The notes beneath the pieces were generated by a model that ran no database searches, was not told where the DNA came from, and was given only the letters and a program-made list of their open reading frames with translations. The position numbers were made by a program, and so were the translations under genes. From contig CANLNQ010000005.1 in NCBI GenBank assembly GCA_947492525.1, positions 185,099 through 249,098 of the forward strand: a DNA stretch of 64,000 nucleotides, written 5' to 3'. This stretch comes from an uncultured Granulosicoccus sp. Lineage in GTDB: Bacteria; Pseudomonadota; Gammaproteobacteria; Granulosicoccales; Granulosicoccaceae. Position 1 is the stretch's first letter. Each line of letters starts with the position of its first letter. Shown one piece after another: positions 37,264 to 46,283 of this stretch.

Positions 37264-39077
37264 AGACAATCAAAGACCTCACTCTCGCCGGGGTTCGCAA
37301 GTGCTACGAAAACGGCACCACGCCAGGCCAGTTGATGGCAGAGCTGCGGGAGCAGGCGCTGTCACTGAGCGAACACAATGCATTCATTCATCTGCTCAGT
37401 GCCGAAGAACTGCAACCCTGGCTGGACGCCCTCGAGCAACGTGACCCGGCACAGACCCCGCTGTGGGGTGTGCCCTTCGTGCTGAAGGACAACATCGATC
37501 TGGCGGGTATTCCCACCACTGCTGCCTGCGAAGCCTTTGCCTATACGCCTGAGGAGTCTGCCTTTGTCGTGCAGCAGTTGCTCGATGCCGGTGCTCTGCC
37601 GCTGGGCAAGGCCAATCTGGATCAGTTCGCCACAGGCCTGAACGGCACGCGATCACCCTGGGGCGCCTGTCGCAACAGTTTTGACCCATCGCTGGTCAGT
37701 GGCGGTTCCAGTGCCGGTTCGGCAGTCTCGGTGGCTCTGGGGCTGGCCACCTTCAGCCTCGGCACCGATACGGCGGGCTCTGGTCGAATACCGGCAGCCT
37801 TCAACAATCTGATCGGGGTGAAGCCCACGCGCGGGCTGCTCTCGGCGACCGGTGTGGTTCCAGCCTGCCGCAGTCTGGACTGCGTCAGCATCTTCGCGCT
37901 GCACGCCGATGACGCCAATGCCGTCCTGGCGGCGGCAGAAGGACAGGACGCAATCGATGGATACAGTCGCCTGAATCCGTACGACAATCGCTCGCAGGCC
38001 TATGGGGTATTCAGTGCACCTCTGACGCTGGGGGTGATTCCCGACGCACAGTTGAAGTTCTTCGGCGATGCGGATTACGAAGCCGCCTATCGGCAGAGCA
38101 TCAGCGCCTTGCAGGATCAAGGGGTGCAGTTGAAGGAGATCGACTACGCACCGTTCGATGAAGTGGCTCGTCTGTTGTACGAAGGACCATGGGTCGCCGA
38201 ACGTTACGTGGCAACCTTGCCACTGATCGAAGAACAGCCGGAGGCCGTGTTTCCGGTTGTGCGCGACATCATCGCACCGGGCGGCAAACCCAGCGCGGCC
38301 GAACTGTTCAAGGCGCAATATCGACTGGAAGACCTGCGGCGACGTTGTGCTGCCCAGATGAGCGACATCGATGCGCTGCTCACCCCGACCGCCGGCCGCT
38401 TCTTCTCGATCGACGAGATGCTGGCCGAACCGATCAAGTGCAACAGCGAGCTGGGTTACTACATGAATTTCATGAACCTGCTCGACATGGCAGCCATCGC
38501 CGTACCCACGGCCTTCACCCCCAAGGGCCTGCCTTTCGGGATCACCCTGGGGGCACCTGCCTTCAGCGATCGTCTGTTGCTGTCGATTGCCAATCGCATT
38601 CAGCAGCACTTGTCCCTGCCGCTGGCTTCGGGTAGTCAGGCGCTACCACCGCTGGCGCAGAACGAGGTCAAGCGTAGCGATCATATCGAGCTGGCTGTTT
38701 GCGGGGCGCATCTGGACGGTATGCCACTGAACTGGCAGTTGCGTGAGCGGGGCGGCGAACTGATCGAATGCACGCAAACCAGCGCCGACTATCGCTTCTT
38801 CGATCTCAACGAGCGTGCGGTGAAAAGACCGGCGCTGGTGCGGGTGGATAATGACGGTGTCGCCATCGAGGTCGAGATCTGGCGTCTGCCGGCGAGCGAA
38901 CTGGGCAGCTTTCTGCGTGGCATCGCAGCGCCGCTGGGGCTGGGCAAGGTCAGCCTCTGCAACGGGGCTCAGGTGTCCGGCTTCATTGCCGAGGCAACTG
39001 CCGGTAGCGACAAGGCCATCGACATCAGCCATTTCGGCGGCTGGCGCGCTTATCAGAGTTCCTTGATGCAGGCTTGA
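37260..39077 (+). CDS. atzF: Allophanate hydrolase
   Basis: 605 residues. The N-terminal amidase-signature domain (1-440) has the Ser-cisSer-Lys triad: Lys in FVLKDNIDLAG, Ser in SGGSSAGSAV and TDTAGSGRIPAAF. A C-terminal domain at about 455-605 (VCGAHLDGMPLNWQL) is the allophanate-hydrolase-specific half that processes the decarboxylated intermediate. Product: 2 ammonia and 2 CO2 from allophanate, the final step of guanidine or urea carboxylase pathways. ATG 37260 overlaps the carboxylase stop by four bases (ATGA). Full length, no missing motif. Confidence 0.93.
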   Translation: MKTIKDLTLAGVRKCYENGTTPGQLMAELREQALSLSEHNAFIHLLSAEELQPWLDALEQRDPAQTPLWGVPFVLKDNIDLAGIPTTAACEAFAYTPEESAFVVQQLLDAGALPLGKANLDQFATGLNGTRSPWGACRNSFDPSLVSGGSSAGSAVSVALGLATFSLGTDTAGSGRIPAAFNNLIGVKPTRGLLSATGVVPACRSLDCVSIFALHADDANAVLAAAEGQDAIDGYSRLNPYDNRSQAYGVFSAPLTLGVIPDAQLKFFGDADYEAAYRQSISALQDQGVQLKEIDYAPFDEVARLLYEGPWVAERYVATLPLIEEQPEAVFPVVRDIIAPGGKPSAAELFKAQYRLEDLRRRCAAQMSDIDALLTPTAGRFFSIDEMLAEPIKCNSELGYYMNFMNLLDMAAIAVPTAFTPKGLPFGITLGAPAFSDRLLLSIANRIQQHLSLPLASGSQALPPLAQNEVKRSDHIELAVCGAHLDGMPLNWQLRERGGELIECTQTSADYRFFDLNERAVKRPALVRVDNDGVAIEVEIWRLPASELGSFLRGIAAPLGLGKVSLCNGAQVSGFIAEATAGSDKAIDISHFGGWRAYQSSLMQA

Positions 39078-39094
39078 ACAGCGCCCTGAATTAT

Positions 39095-39130
39095 TGCAAG
39101 GTAGCGAAGGACCCGCTCGAAGCTTGCAAT
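39095..39130 (+). promoter_or_regulatory. Stem-loop covering the CoA-transferase start codon
   Basis: ATTGCAAG (39095-39102) and CTTGCAAT (39123-39130) are perfect 8-bp inverted repeats 20 bases apart. The right arm includes the first two bases of the ATG at 39129. It could limit translation of that gene or act as a weak attenuator at the end of the guanidine operon. No T-run follows. Confidence 0.4.
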
Positions 39131-40337
39131 GATGACCGAAGACAACTCCCTGCCTTTGTCAGGCATTCGTGTACTGGAGATGGGGCAATTGATCGCCGGC
39201 CCCTTCGCCGGACAGATGCTGGCAGCCTTCGGTGCCGAAGTGGTCAAGATAGAACCACCGGGCAGGGGGGATCCGCTACGTACATGGCGCGTGCTGGATG
39301 AGCAGGGCACCTCCTACTGGTGGCGCAGTCTGGCACGCAACAAGAAGTCGCTCACGCTGGACCTGTCTCGGGAGCAGGGTGCGGACATTGCGCGCCGGCT
39401 CATGATGAAGGCCGACATCCTGATCGAGAATTTCAGGCCCGGTCGGATGGAGGCCTGGGGGCTGGGGCCGGAGCAGATGAAGCCATTGCATCCCGAACTC
39501 ATCTATACCCGGGTATCGGGTTATGGCCAGAGCGGTCCCTATGCACGCAAGCCGGGCTTTGCCTCGGCCTGCGAAGCGGTTGGTGGACTGCGTCATGTCA
39601 ATGGTCATCCGGGCGAGAAGCCGGTGCGCATGAACCTGTCTCTGGGCGATACGCTGGCAGGCATGCACGCCACCGTCGGTGCACTGCTGGCGCTGATCGC
39701 CCGGCAACGGCCCGGCCAGAGCGGGCAGACGGTGGATGTCTCGATAGTCGAGTCCGTCTTCAACATGCTCGAGGGTGTGCTGCCCGAATACGATGGTGCC
39801 GGCGTGGTTCGCGAACCCTCCGGTTCCACCGTGACGGGTATCGTTCCCACCAATACCTATCAGTGCAGCGACGGGCGTTACATCGTGATCGGTGGCAACG
39901 GAGACTCGATCTTCAAGCGTTTGATGACGGCGATCGGCCGAGAGGATCTGGCAGCGGATACACGGCTGGCAGACAACCGGGGCCGGGTGGCCAATGAGGC
40001 GGAAATCGACTCCGTGCTCTCGGCGTGGAGCATCACGCTACCGTCAGGCCGGGCGCTGGAGATTCTCGACGCGGCCGATGTTCCGGCGGGCCCCGTCAAT
40101 TCCATTGCCGACATGGTGCAGGATCCGCATTTTCAGTCCAGAGGCATGTTCGAGACGCTGTCGGTCAATGGGGAGGAGCGTCTGATGCCAGCGGTGCATC
40201 CCCGCCTCGAGCAGACACCGGCCAGCTCGCGCTGGGCCGGGCCGGAACTGGGTGAACACACGGATGAGGTCCTGCGCAGCTGGCTCGATGCCGCGCAGGA
40301 AGACATTGCCGCCTGGCGGGACAGTCGCCTGCTGTAA
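39129..40337 (+). CDS. Family III CoA-transferase (CaiB/BaiF)
   Basis: 402 residues, the usual size. N-terminal GIRVLEMGQLIAGPFAGQMLAAFGAEVVKIEPPGRGDP is the family hallmark; the catalytic Asp is in LSLGDTLAGMHA near 176. Also RPGRMEAWGLGPEQM and VDVSIVESVFNMLEG. Transfers CoA between carboxylic acids. The substrate is not readable; the family includes L-carnitine, formyl, succinyl and itaconate-type transferases. It follows the guanidine operon by 51 bases but has no obvious role in guanidine use, so it may be a separate unit. A second ATG lies at 39132. Confidence 0.92.
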   Translation: MMTEDNSLPLSGIRVLEMGQLIAGPFAGQMLAAFGAEVVKIEPPGRGDPLRTWRVLDEQGTSYWWRSLARNKKSLTLDLSREQGADIARRLMMKADILIENFRPGRMEAWGLGPEQMKPLHPELIYTRVSGYGQSGPYARKPGFASACEAVGGLRHVNGHPGEKPVRMNLSLGDTLAGMHATVGALLALIARQRPGQSGQTVDVSIVESVFNMLEGVLPEYDGAGVVREPSGSTVTGIVPTNTYQCSDGRYIVIGGNGDSIFKRLMTAIGREDLAADTRLADNRGRVANEAEIDSVLSAWSITLPSGRALEILDAADVPAGPVNSIADMVQDPHFQSRGMFETLSVNGEERLMPAVHPRLEQTPASSRWAGPELGEHTDEVLRSWLDAAQEDIAAWRDSRLL

Positions 40338-40483
40338 CAGCGCTGTTGCCGCCGTGCGCGGAAGCACCTGACAGCCACGTCGAGTCCGAAGATCGGCCAC
40401 CCTGGGCATTTTCATCCACTCCCGGGTCAAGTTGTCCGAAACTGCGTCGATACGTTCTGCATGAGATGTATTCAGGATTGAGG

Positions 40484-40939
40484 ATGCAGACGATTTCACA
40501 ATTGGTGCGCTTCGCCATGGCAGCAGGCATGTACTTGCTACTGATGTGGGGTTACATGGTGCTGCCCAATGCACAGTGGTTTGCGGCGTTTCTGGCGCTG
40601 GTCATGTCCACCTTGCTGGTCTACTGGGTCACCGAATCCCGGGTTGGCGCCAATCCGGTCGTGGCCGCCGCAGCCGCAGCCGCTGCCGAGCCGCGTGCAC
40701 GCGCGATGCGCGAACGACCGGGTATCACGATGCAGGACTGGCAGGAAAAACCCGATGAGCCGATCGGTGGCGATCTGCGTGCCTCGGCACCCGGTCTTGA
40801 GGCGGCTGTTGTGAGACTTGATTCATTGAAATCGGAATTGATGGCGCAATACGCTCAGTTTGGTCGCGATCAGTCGTTAATGAATGGCAGAGGACTCGGA
40901 TCCTGGCACGGAAAAAGGGATTTTCACAAACCGACATGA
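40484..40939 (+). CDS. Small two-TM membrane protein of unknown function
   Basis: About 151 residues from ATG 40484, chosen for the CAGGA six bases upstream; ATG 40466 is an alternative. Two hydrophobic helices at about 7-27 and 32-50 (MYLLLMWGYMVLP, FAAFLALVMSTLLVYWV), a poly-Ala stretch, then a soluble tail with PGITMQDWQEKPDEP and a possible short helix LDSLKSELMAQYAQF. A DUF4229-like arrangement (two helices plus polar tail) is possible but unsure. The stop overlaps the start of the Hpt gene by four bases, tying it to the signalling genes that follow. Confidence 0.6.
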   Translation: MQTISQLVRFAMAAGMYLLLMWGYMVLPNAQWFAAFLALVMSTLLVYWVTESRVGANPVVAAAAAAAAEPRARAMRERPGITMQDWQEKPDEPIGGDLRASAPGLEAAVVRLDSLKSELMAQYAQFGRDQSLMNGRGLGSWHGKRDFHKPT

Positions 40940-41295
40940 CCAGCTACATCGAACCACAGGCGTTGAAGGCCATTGCCTCGCTGCAACGGCCCGGTAAACC
41001 GGATCTGCTCCATCGTATCGTCGATCTGTTCAAGTCTGAATCCCCTTCCGCCATTGATGCCATTCAGCAGGGACTGGACGCCGATGATCTGCAAGCCGTG
41101 GGCAATGCGGCACATGGCCTGAAATCCAGCAGTGCCTATGTGGGTGCCCGATTGCTGTCGGAACGCTGCCGTGAGCTTGAAGCTGCCGCCCGCGAAGACA
41201 ATCATCCCGCCTGCTATGCCCTGGCAGATGGGGTAGAGGATCTGTTTCAAGCCAGCGTCGATGCGCTCGACCTGTACATGACAAAGGCTGCCTGA
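40936..41295 (+). CDS. Histidine phosphotransfer (Hpt) domain protein
   Basis: 119 residues, four-helix Hpt fold. The phospho-accepting His is in AAHGLKSSSAYVGA near 58, followed by the helix LLSERCRELEAAAR. It relays phosphate between a hybrid kinase and a receiver. It overlaps the membrane protein upstream (ATGA) and the REC-PAS-GGDEF-EAL gene downstream (TGATG), so the receiver encoded next is the natural phosphate acceptor. The donor kinase is not adjacent. Confidence 0.92.
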   Translation: MTSYIEPQALKAIASLQRPGKPDLLHRIVDLFKSESPSAIDAIQQGLDADDLQAVGNAAHGLKSSSAYVGARLLSERCRELEAAAREDNHPACYALADGVEDLFQASVDALDLYMTKAA

Positions 41296-43496
41296 TGAGC
41301 CAGTCGTCTCCGCAGTCACTGCAGATGGTGATGTCGAGGGTGCAGCGCGAGCGGCCCATCGTACTGCATGTGGATGACGATGTTGCCAGCCTGTTGATGG
41401 CTGAAGGCGCACTGGAGGACGCAGGCTTTGATGTTCTGCATGCCGCAGACGGCAGTGAAGCGATCGACATGTATCGCGAACACGAACCGGATCTGGTCAT
41501 CATGGATGCCGTCATGCCGGTCATGGATGGCTTCGAGGCAATCTGCGGTATTCGCCAGTTGCCGGGCGGACTGCATGTCCCCATTCTGATGATCACCGGG
41601 CTGGAAGATCTCGATTCGATCACGCGCGCCTATGAAGAGGGCGTCACCGACTTCCTGACCAAGCCCGTCAACTTCTACATCCTGCCTTACCGCGTGCAGT
41701 ATCTGATGCGCTCGAAAATGACCGCGGATGCCTTGCGCGTGAGCCAGTCGAAACTGGACAATGCCCAGCGCATTGCCAAGCTGGGTAACTGGGAGTGGTG
41801 TCTGTCCACCCAGGGCATGTCCTGGTCACGGGAGTTCGGGCGGGTGCTGGGTCTGACAGAAGGACAGACCGTGGACAACTGGAACGAGTTTCTCGACAGG
41901 ATCATCGATGGCGATCGTCAGAGCGTGCACGTGATGGCCGAGCATGCGGTCGAGGAGAAGCAGCCGTTCAATATCGAGTTCTGCGTGCCGTGCCCGCACG
42001 ATGACAACACGCGTCGAATCCGTCTGGAAGCCGAGCCCTACTGTGTCGAGAGCGGTGAATGCACCCACATGATGGGCACCATTCAGGACATTACCGAGCG
42101 CACCAATGCGCAGAAGCAGATTCATAATCTGGCCTACTTCGATCTGGTGACCGGACTGCCCAATCGTGCGCAGTTGAATGAACAACTGCGCTATACCCTG
42201 AAACTGGCCAAGCGCAATCAGGGCAAGTTTGCCTTGCTGTTTCTGGATCTGGACCACTTCAAGCAGGTCAACGATACCCTGGGTCATGATGCCGGCGATG
42301 ATCTGCTCAAACAGGTGTCTGGCCGATTGACCAGTGTGGTGCGTGGCGGCGACATGGTCAGCAGCGCCGCCGAAAATGATCTGGAGGAGGCGGAATCGAA
42401 ACACACGGTCGCCCGCCTCGGGGGCGATGAATTCGTCGTGCTGCTCAGTCAGGTCAACCGGGCGGAGGATGCGGCACGGGTGGCCGAACGCATAGCCCAG
42501 TCGATCAGTGAGCCCTACGATATCGCCGGGCAGAATGTGTCGGTAACCACCACCATCGGCATCAGCGTGTTTCCGGCCGATGGGGTGACGGCAGAAGTGT
42601 TGATGAAGAACGCCGATGTGGCCATGTACCACGCCAAGGAATCGGGCCGGAACGGCTACCAGTTCTACTCGCGGCAGATACACGAGGAGGCGCTGGCCCG
42701 CTTCTCCATGGAAAGCGAGCTGAAGAGCGCGATAGAAAACGAACAGTTGACGCTGGTCTATCAGCCCAAGGTCAATATCAGCGATGGCAGAGTCAGTGGC
42801 GTCGAAGCACTGATTCGCTGGGATCATGAGCAGTACGGTACGGTCAATCCTGCCGAATTCATACCGCTGGCCGAAGAGACCGGTCTGATCCTGCCGCTGG
42901 GGCGCTGGGTGTTGTGCGAGGCCACGCGGCAGATGCAGGCCTGGATCGAGGCAGGGCTGGATCCTCTGGTGATCGCGGTGAACTGCTCATCCGTGCAATT
43001 CACCCGCAGCGACATGATCACCGACATCAATACGGCCATTGCCTACAGCGGGCTTGATCCGAAATTGCTGGAAATCGAACTGACCGAGAGTCTGTTGTTG
43101 CAGGATATCGAGCTGGGTATCCGGATTCTGCGTGACATGAAGGCCTTGGGGATACAGGTGGCCATCGATGACTTCGGTACGGGGTTCTCCTCGCTGAGCT
43201 ATCTGAAACGACTGCCTGTCGACAAGCTCAAGATCGATCGCTCATTCGTCAAGGATCTGGGTGTGGATGCCGGTGATGTCGCCATCGTCTCTGCCATCAT
43301 CACGCTGAGCCACAATCTGAATCTGACGGTGGTGGCCGAAGGCGTGGAGACCCGGCAGCAATACGACATCCTGCACGGTTTCGCGTGCAACGAAGCACAA
43401 GGCTATCTGATCAGTCACCCGATGAAGGCTGCCGAAATGCAACGCTGGCTTGTTCAGGCGATGGCTCACCACGATCGCAAGGTTTCCGGCCTCTGA
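41295..43496 (+). CDS. REC-PAS-GGDEF-EAL response regulator (cyclic-di-GMP)
   Basis: 733 residues, soluble. REC at about 18-140 (VLHVDDDVASLL; phospho-Asp in LVIMDAVMPVMDG; Lys in LTKPVNFY), PAS at about 155-270, GGDEF at about 280-455, EAL at about 470-725. The GGDEF motif is intact (ARLGGDEF). An RGGD I-site-like motif lies upstream but is separated from it by an inserted acidic stretch of about 17 residues (SSAAENDLEEAE). The EAL side has VEALIRWDH, ELTESLL, IDDFGTGFSSLSYLK, KLKIDRSF and VAEGVET, consistent with active phosphodiesterase. Output likely depends on Hpt-borne phosphate. Confidence 0.94.
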   Translation: MSQSSPQSLQMVMSRVQRERPIVLHVDDDVASLLMAEGALEDAGFDVLHAADGSEAIDMYREHEPDLVIMDAVMPVMDGFEAICGIRQLPGGLHVPILMITGLEDLDSITRAYEEGVTDFLTKPVNFYILPYRVQYLMRSKMTADALRVSQSKLDNAQRIAKLGNWEWCLSTQGMSWSREFGRVLGLTEGQTVDNWNEFLDRIIDGDRQSVHVMAEHAVEEKQPFNIEFCVPCPHDDNTRRIRLEAEPYCVESGECTHMMGTIQDITERTNAQKQIHNLAYFDLVTGLPNRAQLNEQLRYTLKLAKRNQGKFALLFLDLDHFKQVNDTLGHDAGDDLLKQVSGRLTSVVRGGDMVSSAAENDLEEAESKHTVARLGGDEFVVLLSQVNRAEDAARVAERIAQSISEPYDIAGQNVSVTTTIGISVFPADGVTAEVLMKNADVAMYHAKESGRNGYQFYSRQIHEEALARFSMESELKSAIENEQLTLVYQPKVNISDGRVSGVEALIRWDHEQYGTVNPAEFIPLAEETGLILPLGRWVLCEATRQMQAWIEAGLDPLVIAVNCSSVQFTRSDMITDINTAIAYSGLDPKLLEIELTESLLLQDIELGIRILRDMKALGIQVAIDDFGTGFSSLSYLKRLPVDKLKIDRSFVKDLGVDAGDVAIVSAIITLSHNLNLTVVAEGVETRQQYDILHGFACNEAQGYLISHPMKAAEMQRWLVQAMAHHDRKVSGL

Positions 43497-43559
43497 CAGA
43501 TGCAGGGCGGGCACGCAGGTCTTGACCGCTTCGCAGCGCTCGGTGACACTGTTGTCTTG

Positions 43560-44066
43560 ATGGTCAGGAAGCGCAGAGTAACAGTGAACCGTGAACAGCA
43601 GACAGACGCCTCTTCGGGGGCAGCCACGACCTCCTTGCTGCTGACCGAGGAGGCGTTTCGCGACATTCTCGACGAGCGGCTGCCCTTTGCCGGCATGATG
43701 GGCATTGCCGTGGACCACTTCGCCGATGATCATGTGCGCTTGCGGGCGCAGTACAACGAGCGCTTCCTGCGCCCCGGAGGCACCATTGCCGGTCCGGTCA
43801 TGATGGGGCTGGCGGATGCCGCTCTGTACGCGCTGGTGCTGTCACGTATCGGCCCGGTGGAGCTTGCGGTGACCACCAGTCTGACCATCAACTTCCTGCG
43901 AAAGCCCGGCACAGCCGATGTGGTGGCCGATGCCCGGATGCTCAAGCTGGGCAAGCGCCTGGCGGTGGGTGAGGTCACCCTGTTCAGTGAAGACACGGGA
44001 GAGGGGGATCCGGTGGCCCATGTCACGGGTACCTATTCCATCCCGCCGCCCGAGCAGCGCCTGTGA
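43560..44066 (+). CDS. PaaI-type hotdog thioesterase
   Basis: About 168 residues from ATG 43560; the frame is open from ATG 43500 and a GTG at 43584 has a better ribosome-binding sequence, so the start is uncertain. Hotdog-fold core: RLRAQYNERFLRPGGTIAGPVMMGLADAALYALVLSRIG with the Gly and Asp of PaaI-like acyl-CoA thioesterases, then TSLTINFLRKPGTADVVADARMLKLGKRL. Hydrolyses an acyl-CoA or aryl-CoA; substrate unknown. Convergent with the DUF1289 gene. Confidence 0.85.
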   Translation: MVRKRRVTVNREQQTDASSGAATTSLLLTEEAFRDILDERLPFAGMMGIAVDHFADDHVRLRAQYNERFLRPGGTIAGPVMMGLADAALYALVLSRIGPVELAVTTSLTINFLRKPGTADVVADARMLKLGKRLAVGEVTLFSEDTGEGDPVAHVTGTYSIPPPEQRL

Positions 44067-44117
44067 TGCCGGGCAGTGCGCCCCGGTTGAACCACAGCCC
44101 GGCCTGACCGGATCGCG

Positions 44118-44339
44118 TCAGGAAGCCTCTGCGTCGTTATCGCCGGCCACGCGCGCCGCTGCCGCGTTCGGCTGCCGTCGATCGAGACAGGCTTGCAGAA
44201 CCGAGAGTTTCTGCTCGGCGTCCATGACACCCCAGCAGCCTATTTCATCCAGAGTTCGCAGGCAGCCTTCGCACAATTGCCGGTCCTTGTCGATGCGACA
44301 GATGCCGATGCACGGTGACGGGATATCGGGTTGCATCAT
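44118..44339 (-). CDS. DUF1289 family small Cys-rich protein
   Basis: 73 residues. The N-terminal SPCIGICRIDKDRQLCEGCLRTLDEI matches DUF1289, with four conserved cysteines in the C-x3-C...C-x2-C pattern suggesting a zinc or Fe-S site. Function of the family is unknown. Located 18 bases downstream of the HMG-CoA lyase gene on the same strand, so probably cotranscribed. Confidence 0.88.
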   Translation of the reverse strand: MMQPDIPSPCIGICRIDKDRQLCEGCLRTLDEIGCWGVMDAEQKLSVLQACLDRRQPNAAAARVAGDNDAEAS

Positions 44340-44357
44340 CGGTTTATCGGTTCGCGC

Positions 44358-45278
44358 TCAAGTGGCAGGGTTGTCGAGGGCTGCCTGCAGTGCTCGGGCC
44401 GCTCTTGACTGCGAGTCGCGCCCGAGTTGCTGACCAATGTAGCGCCCGGCCTCGAGAAGCTGCGACAGGTCGACACCGTGTTCGATGCCCAGACCATCGA
44501 GCAGGTAGATCACATCCTCTGTTGCCACATTGCCGGTGGCACCTTTGGCATAGGGACAGCCACCGAGGCCGGCAATGGAGGCATCGATGGTGGCCACGCC
44601 GTATTGCAGGGCAATCACCAGATTCGCCAGCGCCTGGCCGTAGGTATCATGGCAATGCATGGCCAGGTGTTCGACCGCGATGCCATCGGTGAGCAGCGTG
44701 TCCAGCAGTCGCTGGGTGCTGCCGGCCGTACCGGTGCCGATGGTGTCGCCCAGGGAGACTTCATGGCAGCCCATGTCCAGTAGCCGGCGAGTCAGCAGAC
44801 TCACCGCTTCAGGGGCCACCTGACCTTCGTAGGGGCAACCCAGAACGCAGGACAGATAGCCGCGCACCGGCATGTTCAGGGATCGGGTCCGGGTCATGAT
44901 CGGCTCGAAACGCTGCAGGGTCTCCTCGATGCTGGCGTTGAGGTTCTTGCGCGAGAAGCTCTCGGTGACAGCGGCAAAGATGGCCACTTCATCTACCTGC
45001 GCGTCAATGGCGGCATCCAGGCCCTTCTCGTTGGGTGTCAATGCGGTATAGCGGGTGCCTGCCTGACGCGTGATGGCGCTGAAGACTGCGTCCGAGTTCG
45101 CCATCTGCGGCACCCAGCGAGGCGAGACGAAGGAGCCGGTTTCGATAACGGGAAGACCGCTGGCGGAGAGCTTGTCTACCAGCGTGGCCTTCTGTGCCGC
45201 GCTGAGGGAGCTTTTCTCGTTCTGCAGGCCGTCACGAGGTCCGACCTCGACCACAGTGACCTTGTCAGGGTAGTTCAC
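44358..45278 (-). CDS. Hydroxymethylglutaryl-CoA lyase
   Basis: 306 residues from a GTG at 45278 (residues NYPDKVTVVEVGPRDGLQNE follow), preceded by CGGAA. The open frame reaches 45413, but that extension overlaps the divergent ribokinase gene and has no homology features. Catalytic Arg-Asp in GPRDGLQNE, metal and Cys loop GLGGCPYAKGATGNVATEDV, VSLGDTIGTGT. Cleaves HMG-CoA to acetoacetate and acetyl-CoA in leucine catabolism. No other leucine-pathway gene is adjacent, though ETF-QO in the window would support it. Confidence 0.92.
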   Translation of the reverse strand: MNYPDKVTVVEVGPRDGLQNEKSSLSAAQKATLVDKLSASGLPVIETGSFVSPRWVPQMANSDAVFSAITRQAGTRYTALTPNEKGLDAAIDAQVDEVAIFAAVTESFSRKNLNASIEETLQRFEPIMTRTRSLNMPVRGYLSCVLGCPYEGQVAPEAVSLLTRRLLDMGCHEVSLGDTIGTGTAGSTQRLLDTLLTDGIAVEHLAMHCHDTYGQALANLVIALQYGVATIDASIAGLGGCPYAKGATGNVATEDVIYLLDGLGIEHGVDLSQLLEAGRYIGQQLGRDSQSRAARALQAALDNPAT

Positions 45279-45384
45279 GCGTCTGATATTCCGGTTGGCC
45301 AGGGAAGGCAGGTGGGTGGATGACTCAGGCGAAGGATAGCGCGTTACACTGCGGATTGTCTTTTTCTCACGCGAAGCCTGATCC

Positions 45385-46272
45385 ATGAAAGTCTTCAATT
45401 TCGGCTCCATCAATATCGATAAGGTCTACCGGGTTCCTCATCTGGTGCAGCCGGGGGAAACCCTGTCCAGTCGTACGCTGGAAACGGTGCTGGGAGGCAA
45501 GGGGGCCAATCAGTCCGTGGCTCTGGCCAGGGCTGAGATCGATGTACGCCATATCGGCCGTATCGGTGAGGCCGATCAGTGGGCCGCCGAGCAGATGCAG
45601 GCAGCGGGTGTCGACATGCAGGGCGTGGAGCAGGTAGAGGGGCCCAGCGGCCATGCCATCATTCAGGTGGATGACGAGGGCGAGAATTCCATTATCCTGC
45701 ATGGCGGGGCCAATCAGAGCTTTGATCGCCAGGTACTCGAGCAACAATTGAGCGAGGCTCGGCCCGGTGACTGGGTGCTGATGCAGAACGAGTGCAACGG
45801 CATCGCCGAGGTTTTCGATATCGCCCGGCAACGGCAGTTGTCCATCGCCTTCAATCCGGCTCCGATGACGGACGCCGTCAGGCAGTTGCCGCTGGCCCAT
45901 TGCGATGTGCTGATCGTCAATGAAACCGAGGCGAGCGCTCTGGCGCAGTCCGGTGATGCCGATGCGGCTCTGGCCATACTGGCAGAACGCTATCCGGACA
46001 CCCGTCTGGTGCTGACGCTGGGCGCGCGCGGTGCGATGCTGCAGTACGCCGGTGAACAACTGCGCGAAGCGGCGGTGGCGGTGGATGTGGTCGATACCAC
46101 GGGAGCCGGTGACACCTTTGTGGGATACTTCCTTGCCGGACTCCTGCAGGGACTCACCGACAGGGATGCCTTGCAGCGTGCCTGCCGTGCCGCAGCCCTG
46201 TCGGTAACCGTGGCCGGCGCCACGCCGAGTATCCCGACGCTTGCCGATGTCGACAGCACACAGGACGATTGA
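45385..46272 (+). CDS. rbsK: Ribokinase
   Basis: 295 residues, PfkB family. N-terminal NFGSINIDKVYRVPHLVQPGETL and GGKGANQSVALARA are the ribokinase-type substrate site; catalytic Asp in VDTTGAGDTFVGYFLAG near 235. Phosphorylates D-ribose to ribose-5-phosphate. Followed 11 bases later by a nucleoside hydrolase, which releases ribose from nucleosides, so the pair forms a salvage unit. Divergent from the HMG-CoA lyase. Confidence 0.9.
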   Translation: MKVFNFGSINIDKVYRVPHLVQPGETLSSRTLETVLGGKGANQSVALARAEIDVRHIGRIGEADQWAAEQMQAAGVDMQGVEQVEGPSGHAIIQVDDEGENSIILHGGANQSFDRQVLEQQLSEARPGDWVLMQNECNGIAEVFDIARQRQLSIAFNPAPMTDAVRQLPLAHCDVLIVNETEASALAQSGDADAALAILAERYPDTRLVLTLGARGAMLQYAGEQLREAAVAVDVVDTTGAGDTFVGYFLAGLLQGLTDRDALQRACRAAALSVTVAGATPSIPTLADVDSTQDD

Positions 46273-46283
46273 ACAAACTGACC

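Noticed and set aside
45279..45413. N-terminal extension of the HMG-CoA lyase frame
   Set aside because: Overlaps the divergent ribokinase gene, lacks family similarity, and a GTG with a ribosome site at 45278 gives the normal length.
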